From NCBI GenBank assembly GCA_032358255.1, contig JAULBX010031591.1:62001-126000 (forward strand): a DNA stretch of 64,000 bases. Reading direction: 5' to 3'. The stretch comes from Heterotrichella gracilis. Its lineage: Eukaryota; Sar; Xanthophyceae; Tribonematales; Xanthonemataceae. This document shows positions 1 through 12,200 of this stretch, piece after piece. The position numbers and the translations under genes were made by a program. How positions within the stretch are numbered: position 1 is the first letter of the stretch; every line of letters begins with the position of its first letter. Under the pieces are notes generated by a model. The model made no database searches. It saw only the letters and a program-made list of their open reading frames with translations, and was not told the origin of the DNA.

Positions 1-2136
1 TGGCAAGCTGTGGTGCAGAGCAAAGCCAAGAAGAATGCTCCCATCTGCTACGACTTTGTGAAGGGCATGTGCCAGAGGGGAGGCGACTGCCGCTACTCCC
101 ATGACCTCAACTCCATCGTCAACAGCCGCAACGCCGCGTCAAGTGGGGAGATCTGCTACGACTTTGTCAAGTAAGGGCTCGCTTGCTGCTGTACTGCTGG
201 AACACCTGTGAGTAACCAGCTAACTATATTCAGAGATACTGCATGGTACCCTGCATGGTACCCTACATAATGTTCCCCTCACAGTCGTGCCACTGACACT
301 GGTTTTGTCACCTTGACAGGGGCCGGTGCAGCAGGGGAAGCGGCTGCAAGTACTCGCATGACCTCAGGGCCCTGGCAAACCTCAACAACCTGGCCAACAG
401 CATCTTGCCCAGCGCCCTGGTGGCCGCAAGCCTCGCCACCAACGCTGCAAGTGCTGCCATGAGCCCAGCCCTGCAGAACTCTCTGCTGGGTAAGCGATGC
501 TCCAGTGCTGTGCCCTTGTCATCCTTACCATGTTCCACTGTGTGCTGCCCTGCCTGTCCGTATTTTCCACATCGCTGCTTGATGCTGCTGTAAGTTATTT
601 GCACTGGTCCCTGTTGCCTACTGAAAATATATATATCACTGCACTTGTCATCTCAAGTGAGAGGACGTCGAGGAAGGGACTGCCTGCTGAAACACTGACA
701 GCCTGCCCCATCCTTGCCTGCAGCCTCGGTCCCCAGGCGCAACTCTGGTGACCTGGATGGCAGGAGCCCACTGCTGTTCCCCAACTTGGCATCCGCCTCA
801 TTCCTGCCGGGAGCAACCCCTACCTTCCCAGCGGCCACTGCAGGGTAGGTTGCCCACCCACCCGCAATGGCTTGCAGCTTTTGCAGTATGCCTGTTCGCC
901 CATCTGCTGCTGCGTGATATTTAGTTTGAATTTTGCCTACTGTGGCACCTCTGGTATCCCCAGTTAAGGGTTCATGCCTGTTCCTGTTGGTCATGCCATT
1001 GTCTACCTTATGCTAACCCTCCGCTTGCAGGATGCTTTCCCCCGCCAACAACGCCCTGCTGGCCCAAGCCGCAGCGCTGGCGCAGGCGCAGCAGATGGCC
1101 ACCCCTCTCCAGCAGGCGTACATGCAGCAGCCCGCAACCCCGCTGACCGCCCATTCCATCCCTGGTGGGTATGGCAGCATGGTCAAGCAGCTGCAGCACA
1201 CCCACCTGTCGGATTCGGCGCAGAAGCAGTGGCACGGCGCCTCATTCGGCCAAGAAAACGCAGAGAACATTGAGCCCTACTACGGAAATTTCAGCACGCC
1301 GGTCGGCAAAGGTGCGCTTTTGTCCACAGCTACTCCTACCAGAAATAAACAAATTCACTCCTTGGCGCATTCTGGTGGAAGGCTTTCTGCTAACATGGGC
1401 GCATTGCTGGATTGCTTGCCAATGCTGTTTACCGCAACTGTGCATGTGCATCTGCATTCCCAAGGTCAACTGAACATGCAGATCTGATCCAGCCGCCTGT
1501 GTTTCACAGATCGGATGAGGCAGCCCATGGCCCTCCAGCAGCAGCACCTCGGCAGCTTCCAATCAGTCACACAGCAGCAGCTTGCCGAGGTCGCAGCCCT
1601 GCACCACCTGCACCCCATGTCACCCAGCGGCTACCAGCTCACGCCCAAGCAGGCGCCCCAGGACGCGTGGGATGCGCAGCGCACCCCGCTCAGCGACAGG
1701 AGGATGGCTGGGCTGATGCAGGAGCAGCTGGGCTATGGGTACTCCGAGGGCTACTCGCCGCCGAGGATGGAGGACCCCCTGGTACGCCAAACCCGAAACC
1801 CTAGGGTTCCTTCTTGATTGGGTTGTGCATTTTTAGTACCACCTAATTCAACATGGACAGTTGGTGTGCTGTTACCCCAGCGAATGCATGGATGAAGCGC
1901 ATCCAATAGATTAATTCTGCCTGTATACTTCACAATAATACAACCAGAACATATGCTGGGGTGCGTGGTGTCCTCTGCCTGTCCATGCCTCCGCCTTTGT
2001 TGCAATACTGACCTGTGATTTGCCTTGTTCACAGGGGTTTGCCAGCATGTCCAACTCCAGCCCTGTCCACCAGATGGTGAGCCCTGGCACACCCGCGCAC
2101 ATGCTCAGCCACATCCAGAACATTTGGAGCCGGTGA
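1..2136 (+). CDS. CCCH-type zinc-finger RNA-binding protein, 5' truncated
   Basis: The reading frame is open from the window edge, so the start lies to the left. Six exons join in frame: about 1-170, 320-489, 724-845, 1031-1310, 1510-1781 and 2034-2136 (TGA). Two near-identical CCCH fingers are visible, both with spacing C-x7-C-x5-C-x3-H: ICYDFVKGMCQRGGDCRYSH in exon 1, and a second, CYDFVKGRCSRGSGCKYSH, split by the first intron. After the fingers the protein is low-complexity, rich in Ala, Gln, Met and Pro (for example QQQHLGSFQSV), with no further recognisable domain. CCCH proteins of this kind usually bind mRNA; that role is inferred from the fingers only. The C-terminus is HIQNIWSR. Confidence 0.8.
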
Positions 2137-3876
2137 GGGTGCTGCGTTTAGGGTTCTGGGTTTAGGTTTTCCTCCTTTGAGCTCTGGGTATAAGCAGGGG
2201 TGGTGGTGCAAGGCGCAGAGCGCCACTGGGTTTTGCAGGGGTTGGAAATTATGTTCCGCGCTGGTCCATTTATATCTACAGCGGCATCGCGCTTGTGGAA
2301 TAACCTGGTTTGCGTGGAACCGGAGCCCGATTTGTTTTGTTGACTAGCCTATGCAGGGGGATGACCAAAAGTTACACTAGTCTGTTGCAGATGACACGGT
2401 AGTGCCCTTCTGTTTTCCATATTACATGTGCCCGCACGTCAGCTGCAGCTTTATCAAAAGACCTGCTTGCAATGGTCTCTATGCAGGGGCAAAGTTTGTG
2501 CAGCACATCATTTGCACGTGATCTGTACTGTGCTAGGTAGGCGTGACCAGGGTTCAGGTTTGATAGCGTCCATGTATGCAGCATGGCACACCTTTGTAGG
2601 ACGTAGTCGCGAGCCTCCAAGGAAGTTGTACAAGGAGATGTTTCACTAGTCACTAGTGGGGAAAGCAGGTTGAAATCAGCAGGTTAGCAGCAGTTGTATA
2701 CAATGACGGTTTTGAGTAATACTCTTCCACAAGCAGTATGCCGTAGTCTGACGTTGGAAGGATTCGTTAAAAGGACTGTCACAGTCTGTCTGAAAGACTT
2801 CAAGTTGAGAATCTTAGGAAAGCTTCAGTTTGACGATTTTCAGAACTAGACCATCTAGGTCAAGGCTTGCTTAGCAGGGTATTGCATTGCTGTGGTAGTT
2901 AAATTTGTTTTTCTGTTAATTATCAGTGCGCCTGGCGCACATTGGCAGGTTCATTTTGGGTAATACTCCCATCGTCTGACGATTGTTTTTGGCATAATAT
3001 GATTATTTTAATCCTGGCCCTCACCGCTTCTGGCGCACTTCTGACATTCATTGCCACATCAACGTGCAATTTGCATAACACCCCCATCAGAAGGCCCCTC
3101 TGTACCATGGTGCCACTGAATCAATGCTGTATATGTTTGTAATCAACGATAATCGGTAATCATTACGTATCAAGTTGCCAGTGGTCATTGAACAATCCAA
3201 AACCTTCGCCCATGCAAGGCCAGGCCTCCCAAAATAATTATGGATGGATGATTACAGGTGTTTTCAACATCTGACACAACTTCTAATCACATCAGGGCCT
3301 GCCAAGGCTCTACCCTGGGACAGTTATCCAGTCTCGTTTGACAACTATGGCAGCCACTAAGTCAACCTGTACAACCGCTGGGGCCCAGCTGCATGCGGTA
3401 CCCACAAGCGCACCCGCCGGGCAGGCTGCTGCAACTGGCTGCTTTGCGCGCCTCCTGTGCAGCCTGTAACACCGCGTGGCATTGGCAATGTCATGGTGCC
3501 TCAATCCCCCGTTCCTATACATGGTATTGCACCACCGGTACCCCCCCTGGCTGCTGCGGCAACTTGGCACCTCTACCCCCTGGCTGCCCTATAGGTATAC
3601 CCCATTGGCTGATGCACTCATGGTAATTACTCCCCTGCCTGCCGCACTCGGCCCAAGCACCCTGGCCCCCCTTCAAGGACCCCCATGGCTGCTGCACCTG
3701 GTGCCCCTATCACTCCCCGCTACAACCCCCTGACTGCTGCTCTGGATGTAGCGTGTAGGTTCCCTCCACCACCAACCACCAACCATCGCGCTGCGCCCCC
3801 ACGCTGTTGCGCACAATCCCCCTGTGAACCTCGGCCCTCCCAAACCCACCAATCCTGGATCGAACCACGGACCCCC
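2137..3876. other. Convergent intergenic region, 3' UTRs
   Basis: This gap lies between the 3' ends of the CCCH gene (+) and VPS23 (-). It holds only short ORFs without homology that I recognise. The part from about 3500 to 3900 is C-rich and pyrimidine/purine skewed. A TGTAA, the usual chlorophyte polyadenylation motif, occurs near 3136 but is far from the CCCH stop codon. Nothing else is seen. Confidence 0.5.
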
Positions 3877-6800
3877 TCACCCAGGCCGCACAGACAGCGG
3901 GTTGGCCAGCATGCCTGTGTTGATCCAGGCCTCCGCTGGGGTGGGGGGCGCGGCGGGTGCGGGGCCCCCGCTGGGGTAGGAGGGTCTCCTTGCGCTGCTG
4001 CCCTGCCGCTGCAGCGCCACGTGTCGCAGGCTGACCTTGGTGAGCAGCGCCTTGGCAAAGTACTGCCGGCGGCTCAGTAACCGCACCTGCGCCGCACACA
4101 GCTCGCGGGGTCAGTGCATGGGGCATAGGCATGGAATTTCGAGTAGGCAACTGGCTGCGCCGCAGTGACCCGACCTGCGCCGCACACAGCTTGCAGCATC
4201 TATACATGGGTATGCAGCGTCAAATTGGCAAGGGGCTGGCCGCGGCTGATTGTGACTGCGCCCACGCCACACACGCCTCATGAAACGAGTACTTGGGTAC
4301 ACTAAATAGGGGTCAACAGTATTACACAAGTACTGAAATGGGGGCATGTGTGTTGGCTGTATGTTGGCTGTATGTTGGCATTCCTGTGCTTGACCAGCCT
4401 TCCTGGCTGGCTGTGGTGCCCTGGTGCGCGCCAGTAGCCCCTAACTCCGCCTCTGTGAGTGACAGCTTTCAATAACCAACCAAACCAAACCAAACCAAAA
4501 TAGGAAAAATATCCACCTGCTTTAGGTAGGCGTCCCCATCAATCGCCCCTGCATTTGCCGCCCCCTCCAGCGCACTCAGTGCGTCCTCCAGAGCCAGGTC
4601 CTCAGACTGAGCAGCCAGCGCCATTGAGGCCAGGTCGGTGGCAGGCACAATGGCCTCATCGGGGTTCACGGCCTCTGCAAATGGACCAAAGAGATTACGT
4701 TACGTAAGGGGTAACTAAGAAACCCAACAATCAATTGTTTAAGTAAATATTTACAACCCATGGCCAGGCACGATAGCCTCATCGAGGTTTACAACCTCTG
4801 CAACGATACCAAGGGGAATACATTACTTTAGGGTGGGCTTGTGGCGTTGGAAATTACTACCTATGTCTAATTTACACACTATGCCCGGGGCACCAAAGCC
4901 ACTGGATTTTACTCGTGACCCTACATTTTGTAGATGTCACTTCATGCAGCGTGAAGCATGTTGCCTTGCAAGGGCCTGCACAGGTATGTTTCCCTGGGTT
5001 GACCCCCCCCGGTTTCACCTGTGAGCGCCTTCCCCCTGTTCTGCGCCAGCCACGGTCCAGCTCCCCTGGCTTGAAACCCAAAACCCTAAACCCTACAGGG
5101 TCTCACCTGTGGGCGCCTTCCCCCTATTCTGCGCCAGCCACCGGTCCAGCTCCGCCATCTGCGCAGACATCTCAAGGACCTGCTTCTCAAGGCTGTTGCG
5201 CTCACGCTGGAGCGCGCCAACCTGCGCAGGGAGGTCGGAGTTTAGGGTTCATGGCATGTATAGGGGTACTCGCCCTTTTTAAGTTGGAGAGGGCACGGTG
5301 CCCAACTGCAGCCGTGCATGCACCTGCCTCTCACTACCATTGCCCTTGCGCTAAAGCGCCAACCTGCAAACATTAGGTTACAGTGCCTGACACCAGCAGG
5401 TCATGCACAAATATCTACCAGTCAATCATGATTAACCACGCAATCCGCACCCCTTTGCTGCGGCACCCCATCCCGCTAGCAAAGCAGACCCTTAACCCTG
5501 TATCTTGGACACGCGAGCCGTACCCCTTGCTGCAGCATCTTGTCCCGCAAGTTCAGCTCCGCCTGTGTGCGCAGCAGCCCCTCCATCTCCTCCCCAACCT
5601 GCGTGTGCAGCTCAGCCATGCTGCCCTGCAGCCTCCTGGTAAGCGCCTGGATGGTGGTCTGCCGAAACACAGCCTGCGCAGATTGCAACACATTAGTACG
5701 AGTGTGTTATAATTAAGGTCATTTGTAGAAAGCGTTTTGGCTGCCAATACGCAGGGGCGTGCTGGTGGACGAAGGGAGGGGTGAAGGGTTTGGGTGGGGT
5801 TTGTTGCAGGGTGTGCAGCTCTGCCATGCTGCCCTGGAGCCTCCTGGTCAGCGCCTGGATGGTGGTCTGCCGAAACACAGCCTGCGCAACGATGAAACAT
5901 ATCTTTGTTATTATGTTATAACAAGTCATTATTATTTATGCTGATGACACCCATAATGACAAGTGAATATGCAGATTGGCTGTATGGTTCATGCAGACCA
6001 CCTGTGCGATCATGCAGGTTATCTTTAATGATCATGTATGCTGTGGTGGGTGGTGCGAGGCAACCCCTGGGAATCACAACTCAAACTCCTCTCTGGTTGG
6101 CCAAAACCCTAAACCCTAAACCGCACCTCAATCTCCTCCCTGGTGGCCCTCTTCACAGGTGGGGGTGTTGGCTCGGGAGGGCGTTGGGCGGCGGTGCCCC
6201 ACGGGATGTTGGGGTAGGGCGACTGCTGTGGAGGGTACTGGCCACTGCACACACACGCACAGCAAGTCCCTTGTCAGTACCTCCCCTGCGGTGAATGTGT
6301 GGCGATGTCCTCAATCCCACTCCCTGCCATGTCCTGCTGGTTGCTAGCGCATGGGTGCAATGCTGGGTGCATACCCTATTGCAGGGTCTTGCCTACCTCA
6401 TCAAAGATTGCAAGTTCTATGACGCAGGGTTTGCCTCCCTAGGGAGCCCACCACAGGGATGGCAAAAACCCTACAGCAGGGTTTGCGCACCTCATCATGG
6501 GGTTGGCCGCCTGAAAGGTGGGCCCCCCCCACGGCGGCCGCACCCCGCCCTGCGGAGGGTACTGCGGCGAGGGCTTCGGCGGCTCGTGGTACCCCGCAGG
6601 CTTGGTGAATAGCGGCGGGTCGGTCCCAAACTGGATGGACATGTCGTGCGCCAGCTCAAACAGCGTGCTGCGTGGGAAGGCCCAGTTGAAGAGGTAGGGC
6701 ACGCTGACGAGGCCCGAGGGGTCCACGAATGCGTGTCCCGGTTTGACCACCATGTCGCTTGTGGGGAGCACGTAAACGGTGGGGCGATCCCGGGGATAGC

Positions 6801-8242
6801 CCTCGAGCAGCCAGATGGCGATGGGGATGTTGTACTTGTGCGCCTGCGGGAGGGCCCAGGCCACAGGGCTTAAGGTTTAGGGTTTAGGGTTTGGGGTCTC
6901 TGTGCTTGTGCGCCTGCGGGAGGGCACAGGCCATCAGGTCTCTGTACGAGAAACTGGGTTGTGCTGCTGGGTTGCGTGGAGCTAACCAACGGACAATGGG
7001 GTTACAATGGGGGTGCTGAATACCACACCTTGGGCATGTGCGCCTGGTTCACATGTGCAAGTATAACTGTGCAAGAGCAACAAACGGTTCAACCGGCGCC
7101 AGGATAGGACTGCTTGGCGGTGGCATGTGCTGGTTGCTCACAGACAGTGTACTGGGGAGTGTGGAAGACTGACTGCTAATCTGGCTATTTTGCTGGAATG
7201 CATGTAACTAACTAACTAACTAAGTGTACTGGGGGAGTACGTGACTCCAAAGGAAGCTTCAAGGGAGCCGGACTGGGCCACAGACAGTACCCACACCCAC
7301 CCCATGCCCATACCGCCACCCATATGCAATTTGCACAAGCAGTGGCGTGTGCCCCTCAAGGCCCTGAGGGTTCTGTGGCCAACGTTTTGTATTAGGGTTT
7401 TGGGTAAGGGAGCCACGCCCACCTGGTAGTACATTGGGAGGGTGCCTTCAGCCACCAAGTAGTGCCCACTCCTGCAAGCAGGGGAGCAGCGGTGTCAACG
7501 CAGAAGGCGCTCGCTACACCTTCCCAAGCAGGGAAGCAACAGTGTGTCTTAGAAGGCGCTCGCTACCCCATTAGTGCACGCCCAACCCAAATATGGAAGC
7601 AGTGGTGTCATTGTGAAAGGCGCTCGCTACACTTTGTATGCACCCGCCAACCCAAACAGGGAAAACAGTGTGCCTGCGCTCCCTACACCTTGTGTGCATA
7701 CTGAAACTTAAACAGGAACACCATGTTTGAGAATGAGGCGCTTGCTGCACCTCCCAAACCCAAACAGGGGGAAAACAGTGTGTCCTGAGAACGTTGAGTT
7801 GCTACGCACCTGCCATCTGTATGCATATACTCCTTCAACTTCACTGACAGGGTGGAGATGTCCTGCGGTGCAATACACTGGGTGAGCGACGCCCCCACCC
7901 GTGCACACTGTGTATGGTGCTGGTGTTGCTCCAAAGCCTGGTGGGGCTGCTTGCCACCCACAAGCCCATAGCGCAGTGCATACATGTATGCAGTGGAGGA
8001 GTGAGCTGAAGCTATGTGGGCTCCTCGTGGCTATTGCTGCTGTGTTTTCCAGGACTTGTCTGGGCCTCTTGCCACCCACAACCCAAGCTGCACAGTGGCT
8101 TCTAGACGTTCGCACGCACCTGCACCAGATCAAGGAGGTGCTGGCGAATGGTCCACTTCACGTCTTCTGTGTACGCCAGGTCCCTTCTCCGGGACAAGAT
8201 GTCAGTCAGGAAATCAGCTGTGGCGTCCTTTGGTAACGACAT
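3877..8242 (-). CDS. VPS23: ESCRT-I subunit VPS23/TSG101 (plant ELC type)
   Basis: This is the ESCRT-I subunit that recognises ubiquitinated cargo during multivesicular body sorting. The start ATG is at 8242 (MSLPKDATADFLTDILSRRR). Exons include 8120-8242, 7810-7862 (DISTLSVKLKEYMHTDGR), 7423-7471 (LVAEGTLPMYYQ) and 6491-6843. Together these give a clear UEV domain: YNIPIAIWLLEGYPRDRP, then PTSDMVVKPGHAFVDPSG and the SVPYLFNW segment, ending near FGTDPPLF. A Pro-rich linker follows (about 6130-6240), then a coiled coil (about 5104-5230 and 5510-5680) and a C-terminal steadiness box (about 4525-4669 and 3877-4080, with VRLLSRRQYFAKALLTKV) that stops at 3877. Introns are long. Several exon edges are repeated next to the real exon (listed separately), so exact splicing of the coiled-coil part is uncertain. 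The family assignment is secure. Confidence 0.9.
4637..4815. repeat. Duplicated exon edge in VPS23 (steadiness-box exon)
   Basis: The block at about 4637-4692, which covers the 5' end of the steadiness-box exon and the upstream intron, is repeated with about 80% identity at 4763-4815. Both copies contain the run from GGCAGGCAC or CCAGGCAC through CTCATCG to CCTCTGCAA, followed by a similar intron tail (ATTACGTTACG versus ATACATTACTT). No telomere-like tract separates this pair. Confidence 0.7.
5023..5157. repeat. Duplicated 5' splice-site region in VPS23 with telomere-like spacer
   Basis: The stretch at 5023-5070 (containing GCGCCTTCCCCCTGTTCTG) recurs at 5110-5157 with very few differences. 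The repeated stretch includes the exon end encoding LDRWLAQNRGKAP and the adjoining donor. The spacer contains AAAACCCTAAACCCTAC, a CCCTAAA telomere-like tract. Confidence 0.8.
5573..5886. repeat. Partial tandem duplication of a VPS23 coiled-coil exon
   Basis: On the minus strand, the peptide AVFRQTTIQALTRRLQGSMA is encoded twice, at about 5615-5680 and again at about 5820-5885. The first copy continues into an open coiled-coil exon (VGEEMEGLLRTQAELNLRDK). The second copy runs into non-coding sequence after GSMAELHT. The pair therefore looks like one real exon plus an incomplete upstream copy that keeps the acceptor. Confidence 0.8.
6835..6934. repeat. Duplicated 3' splice site of the VPS23 UEV exon with TTTAGGG spacer
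   Basis: CTTGTGCGCCTGCGGGAGGG occurs at 6835-6854 and again at 6904-6924, each followed by a similar CAGGCCA stretch. On the minus strand this is the acceptor (CCGCAG/GCGCACAAG) of the main UEV exon. The spacer at about 6872-6892 is a run of TTTAGGG repeats. Confidence 0.85.
7161..7222. mobile_element. Small intronic insertion element, copy 1
   Basis: The stretch 7166-7211 is identical over 46 nt to 10969-11014 in a different gene. It contains CTAATCTGGCTATTTTGCTG and ends in ACTAACTAACTAACTAA. It is bounded by direct repeats AGTGTACTGGGGAGT (7146-7160) and AGTGTACTGGGGGAGT (7223-7238), which look like a target-site duplication. It lies in a VPS23 intron. No coding capacity is present. The family is unknown to me. 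Confidence 0.65.
7470..7815. repeat. Minisatellite in a VPS23 intron derived from a splice-site region
   Basis: There are about five to six imperfect units of roughly 60-70 nt, each with a variant of AAGGCGCTCGCTACACC and of AAGCAGGGAAGCAACAGTG. The last unit merges into the real exon-intron boundary at 7801-7820 (GTTGCTACGCACCTGCC). This suggests the array grew by repeated copying of that donor site region. Confidence 0.7.
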
Positions 8243-9266
8243 GGCGAGCGTAAACCCAGCCCCAGGAATCCTATAGGTGTTGGCCGCAGCCCATAAGGGG
8301 ATAACGCTACTGGGGGACGCACAAAGACAACTCTAGACGCAGGCCCTTGGCCCAGGTTACCCACCCACTAGGGGGTACACCAGGCAACAGAAGGCAGCGA
8401 CACATCGAGGCGGCGTTCCCATGGTGACAAGTGGCTCAACAAGACGGCTGGGTCACTGTTTTGCTGTGCGCATCGTCACGTACGGAGTCGAGGTTTGTGC
8501 GCTTTGCATGCATATATGCAGGGTTTGCGCAGCTCCTAGGACTGCACTGGGGATGGGGAGCGTCATATGCAAGAGTCGCGGGCAGGAAACCCTTTAGGGT
8601 TTTGATGAGTGTTCTTCCCATTGATCAAGCAGTGCAGTGCCAAGAGAAGCCCTTGTTTTGCTCAGTTGAGGGCACGCAGACCCACACCCATGGTTGCAAA
8701 GCATGCCTTATCTGGCAGGCAAACCACAAGGATTCCTTGGAATCCAAGCGGTATACCCACCACATCCACCACAAGGTTCCCAACGCCATGGCATGTCAAT
8801 GAGTGTTCGGACGGGTCCAGTATGCACACTACCCATGTTGCAAGCAAAGGGAAAAAGAGGACACACATCACAACCAGCACCAACATTGTGGGGGGAATGG
8901 CTGCCGTGAGATTGAAAATAAATTATTAAATATCAAACTACAGCTGCGGCACCAACGCCAAACTGGTAGTATCACGTGGGGTTCGTTTGGGAACACGTTA
9001 GAAGAGAAGGAAACAATCAATAACGACATGAGTAACTGGGCAAGTATGCTGAAGGGAAATGTACTAATTAAGAGGGTTGAAATACAAAAAAATCGAACTA
9101 AGGCAAGAAAGCAACCAATAACGACAGAGCTGCAGAGGTCTGAACAAGGTGCAAGGTTTTTGCATGTAAGTCTTCAAACAAAAAGCTTTCCTCTGTTCGT
9201 TCCCAACTCCCCTGCGGCATTCCAGGCTCGAAGCCACAATGTGGCCCAATAACGCACACCCCCTGC
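8243..9266. other. Intergenic region upstream of VPS23
   Basis: This region lies between the VPS23 start and the 3' end of the AP2-like gene, both on the minus strand. It must hold the VPS23 promoter and the AP2-like 3' UTR. The open frames here start from non-ATG codons or lack recognisable domains. No convincing regulatory motif is seen. Confidence 0.4.
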
Positions 9267-12200
9267 TCAGCTGGAGCTGCTGCCACCTGTCACTGAAGTC
9301 CCACTGGTGGCACCACTGGAGCTGCTGTCAGTATCACTCCCACTCCCCGAGACTGCTCCATCCCCCTCTCCATCCCCAGAGCTGCTGTCGGAATCCCCGC
9401 TGGAGGAGCTCGAGTCCCCACTTGAGGAGCCCGAATCGTCAGAATCCCCACTGGACGTGCCACTACCCACGTCCTGATGGCCAGCATCGTCTGATGACTC
9501 GCCCAGTGGCAGCAGCTCCCCATTGTGCTGCATCACCGCAGCGCGTGCCGCCATCGCCTCGACCACAATCAGGCCTGCAGCAAAATGCAATTCAAATAAT
9601 ATGTTTTTGTTATGATCAAAACCCTGCTGCATTGCCCTCAACTACTAACAGACAGTGAACATATACATTCATTACTTCGTTGTATTTCATATGCACATGC
9701 AATGCTTTTGGTAGAGTTCCTACGGCATTGCCCCGACCACAATCACATGTGTGATGACATGGTACTATAACCCTCCACATCTTCCCGGACCAACCACGTG
9801 TAGGGTTCATGGTGTAGCACACCTGTCGCCAGCAGCGCTTCATGGAACAGGCTGTTCAGGCGCCTGATGGGCAGCCGCTGTTTAGGTTTTAGGTTTTAGG
9901 GTTTCAAGTTGTATGTGTAGGGTACCTGTTGCCAGCAGCGCTTCAGGGGAGAGGCTGTTCAGGCGCCTGATGGGCAGCCGCTGGTGCGCGGCGTTGGCGT
10001 ACCCTTGCAACCCTAGGAGGGTTTCCAGCATGTAGGGGTGCAACAGCGGCAGCCAGGGCGCGGGGGCGCGGGGTGCGGCGCCAGTCACGCGCGGCAGCTG
10101 CATGGGGCGGAAGAACAGGGTCAATATATTACTACTATAAAATATATACATTTAGCATGTACGCTTTAGGTGGGGCAGGTGGTGGTCACTATTATTATGC
10201 ATTGGTGCAGGTGGTAATGCGTATTTGGTGCCCCCCAGCTCCACCAGCCCACTCAATCCCGTACGAAACCATGTGATAGAGGGAGCCGCATGCAGGGCAG
10301 TAGTGGCAACCAAGGCCCGTCCATTCTAACTGCGCACCAAATACACCATTTGCCACCCCAGTATTGCACCGCACCCACCGGTTCCCGCGCCATGTGCACC
10401 ATAATGGGGCACTCCTTGCTGGACACCACGTGGTACAGCGAGCCGCATGCAGGGCAGGTGGTGGAGATCGGCGCCCGCAGCGGCACCTGGCCCCCCTCCC
10501 TGCGCGCGTGGCGCGCCTCCGCCATGAGGTCTGGGTAGATGTGCGGGGCCCAGCTGCGCTCGTCCAGGGGCTCGTGGTTGTCGGCAAGGGGATTCCGCAT
10601 CGCTCCTGGAAGTATTTGGGCCAATTAGTAGGGTTCCATGGCCTTGGTTGTCAACGTACGTGGTGTTGGCTCAACCCTAAACCCACATTAGGTGCGCCTT
10701 TACCACGAGATCTAAGTAGATGTGAGGGGCCCAGCGTGGGAGGAATCGCAAATGATGACGAACATACCGCAGCAACAGATATAGAGAACAAGCTGAAGGA
10801 TTCTGGAAAGACAAGAGTACGCCTCATACACAGTTCTCTGTGTAGCGTTCAAGGTTTTAGGTGGCAGGGCATAAGGCCCACCTCCTAGGGTTTAATACCA
10901 GGGTATAGGGCATGACTGTTTAGGGTCCCTAAACCCTAAACCTAAACCCTAAACCCTAAACCCTAAACAGACTGACTGCTAATCTGGCTATTTTGCTGGA
11001 ATGCATGTAACTAAATAACTAACTATAGGGCATGACGGTCTCACCGTATCTCGGGCCCAACTCCTAGGGTTTAGGATGAAGGTTTTAGAGTATCTCACCG
11101 TAGCTGGGTCTTGACTTCTAGGGTCCAGGATTAGGATTCAGTATAAGGGTTTTAGGGTATCTCACCATAGCTTGGTCCCGACTCCAGCAGGTCCTCTTGG
11201 CACTGGCGCTTGTACTTGTGGGCCAGCGCGCGCTCAAAGTGCACATGGATTGCCTGTGACAAGGACATGGTGCCGCGTTTAGGAGAACAGAGCTTTTCAA
11301 GTCCTTCAGAGTAGCAAGGCCTAGGGCCTGACGTGTGTAAGGCCCATTTGGCATTGCCGGTGTGTGATGCTGGTGATCGTAGATGTAACTGTGACTGTCA
11401 TTGGCCCAGCCGCACAGGCGCGACATTTCCATCAGCCTTGCATCCTTCACATTTGCCTATGAAACCTCCAAACCCACCTGCCTCATTAAACCCTCACCCA
11501 CCTCCACCTGTTAATCACCTACCGACCACCCACCTACATACACCTTTCTATCCCCCTCACACCCCAGCGCCCACAAAATAACGATAACAAATAAGACCTT
11601 TTATAATCATATTACCCTTGCCAGCGCCGCACCTTCTCCCGCCATGCCCCCAGCCTGAAATCCTTCATATCTGCCCGAGGCACCTCCAACCCCTCATGCC
11701 CCTCTGCCCCATCGCCCACATCGGCCAGATGTGGAATGTCCGGGGGCCCGGTCTTGCCTGTTTTGGCCCCCTTGGCAATCAGAAGCGCCCGATTCCGCAC
11801 TGCCTGTGCACACGGCTGCGGAGCAGGGGTTTAATGTTTAGGGTTTAGGGTTCAGAATTCAGGGTTCGTTACTGCCTGCGCACACGGCTGCAGAGCTGGG
11901 GTTTAGGGTTTAGTGTTCCTTACTGCCTGCGCATGCGGCTGGGAAGCATGGGTCCACGGGTAGTTCATTAAAAGTGCAGGGTGTATCTTTGTTCACGGCT
12001 TTCGGGGTGGGCCACAGAGCAGAATGACTGGTGTCTTCAGTTTTACCTTATTTGGGATGAACTCGGCACTTCCCCACCCCCTATAACCACCCACCCGCTC
12101 CAACCCTAAACCCTACACCCTACACCCGGCACCCTGCCACCACCCACCTGTTCCAACCAGGGCTGCATGCAGGCCTCACACAGGCCGCACACCACATACG

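Noticed and set aside
7470-7815. Regularly spaced repeats considered as a CRISPR-like array
   Set aside because: Units are imperfect and the spacers are themselves related; the locus is inside a nuclear intron.
8803-9252. 149-codon plus-strand open frame between VPS23 and the AP2-like gene
   Set aside because: Non-ATG start, no domain, composition of intergenic type.
10919-10967. Telomere repeats considered as a chromosome end
   Set aside because: Only about six units, flanked on both sides by coding exons of one gene and by a 13-nt direct repeat; it is interstitial.
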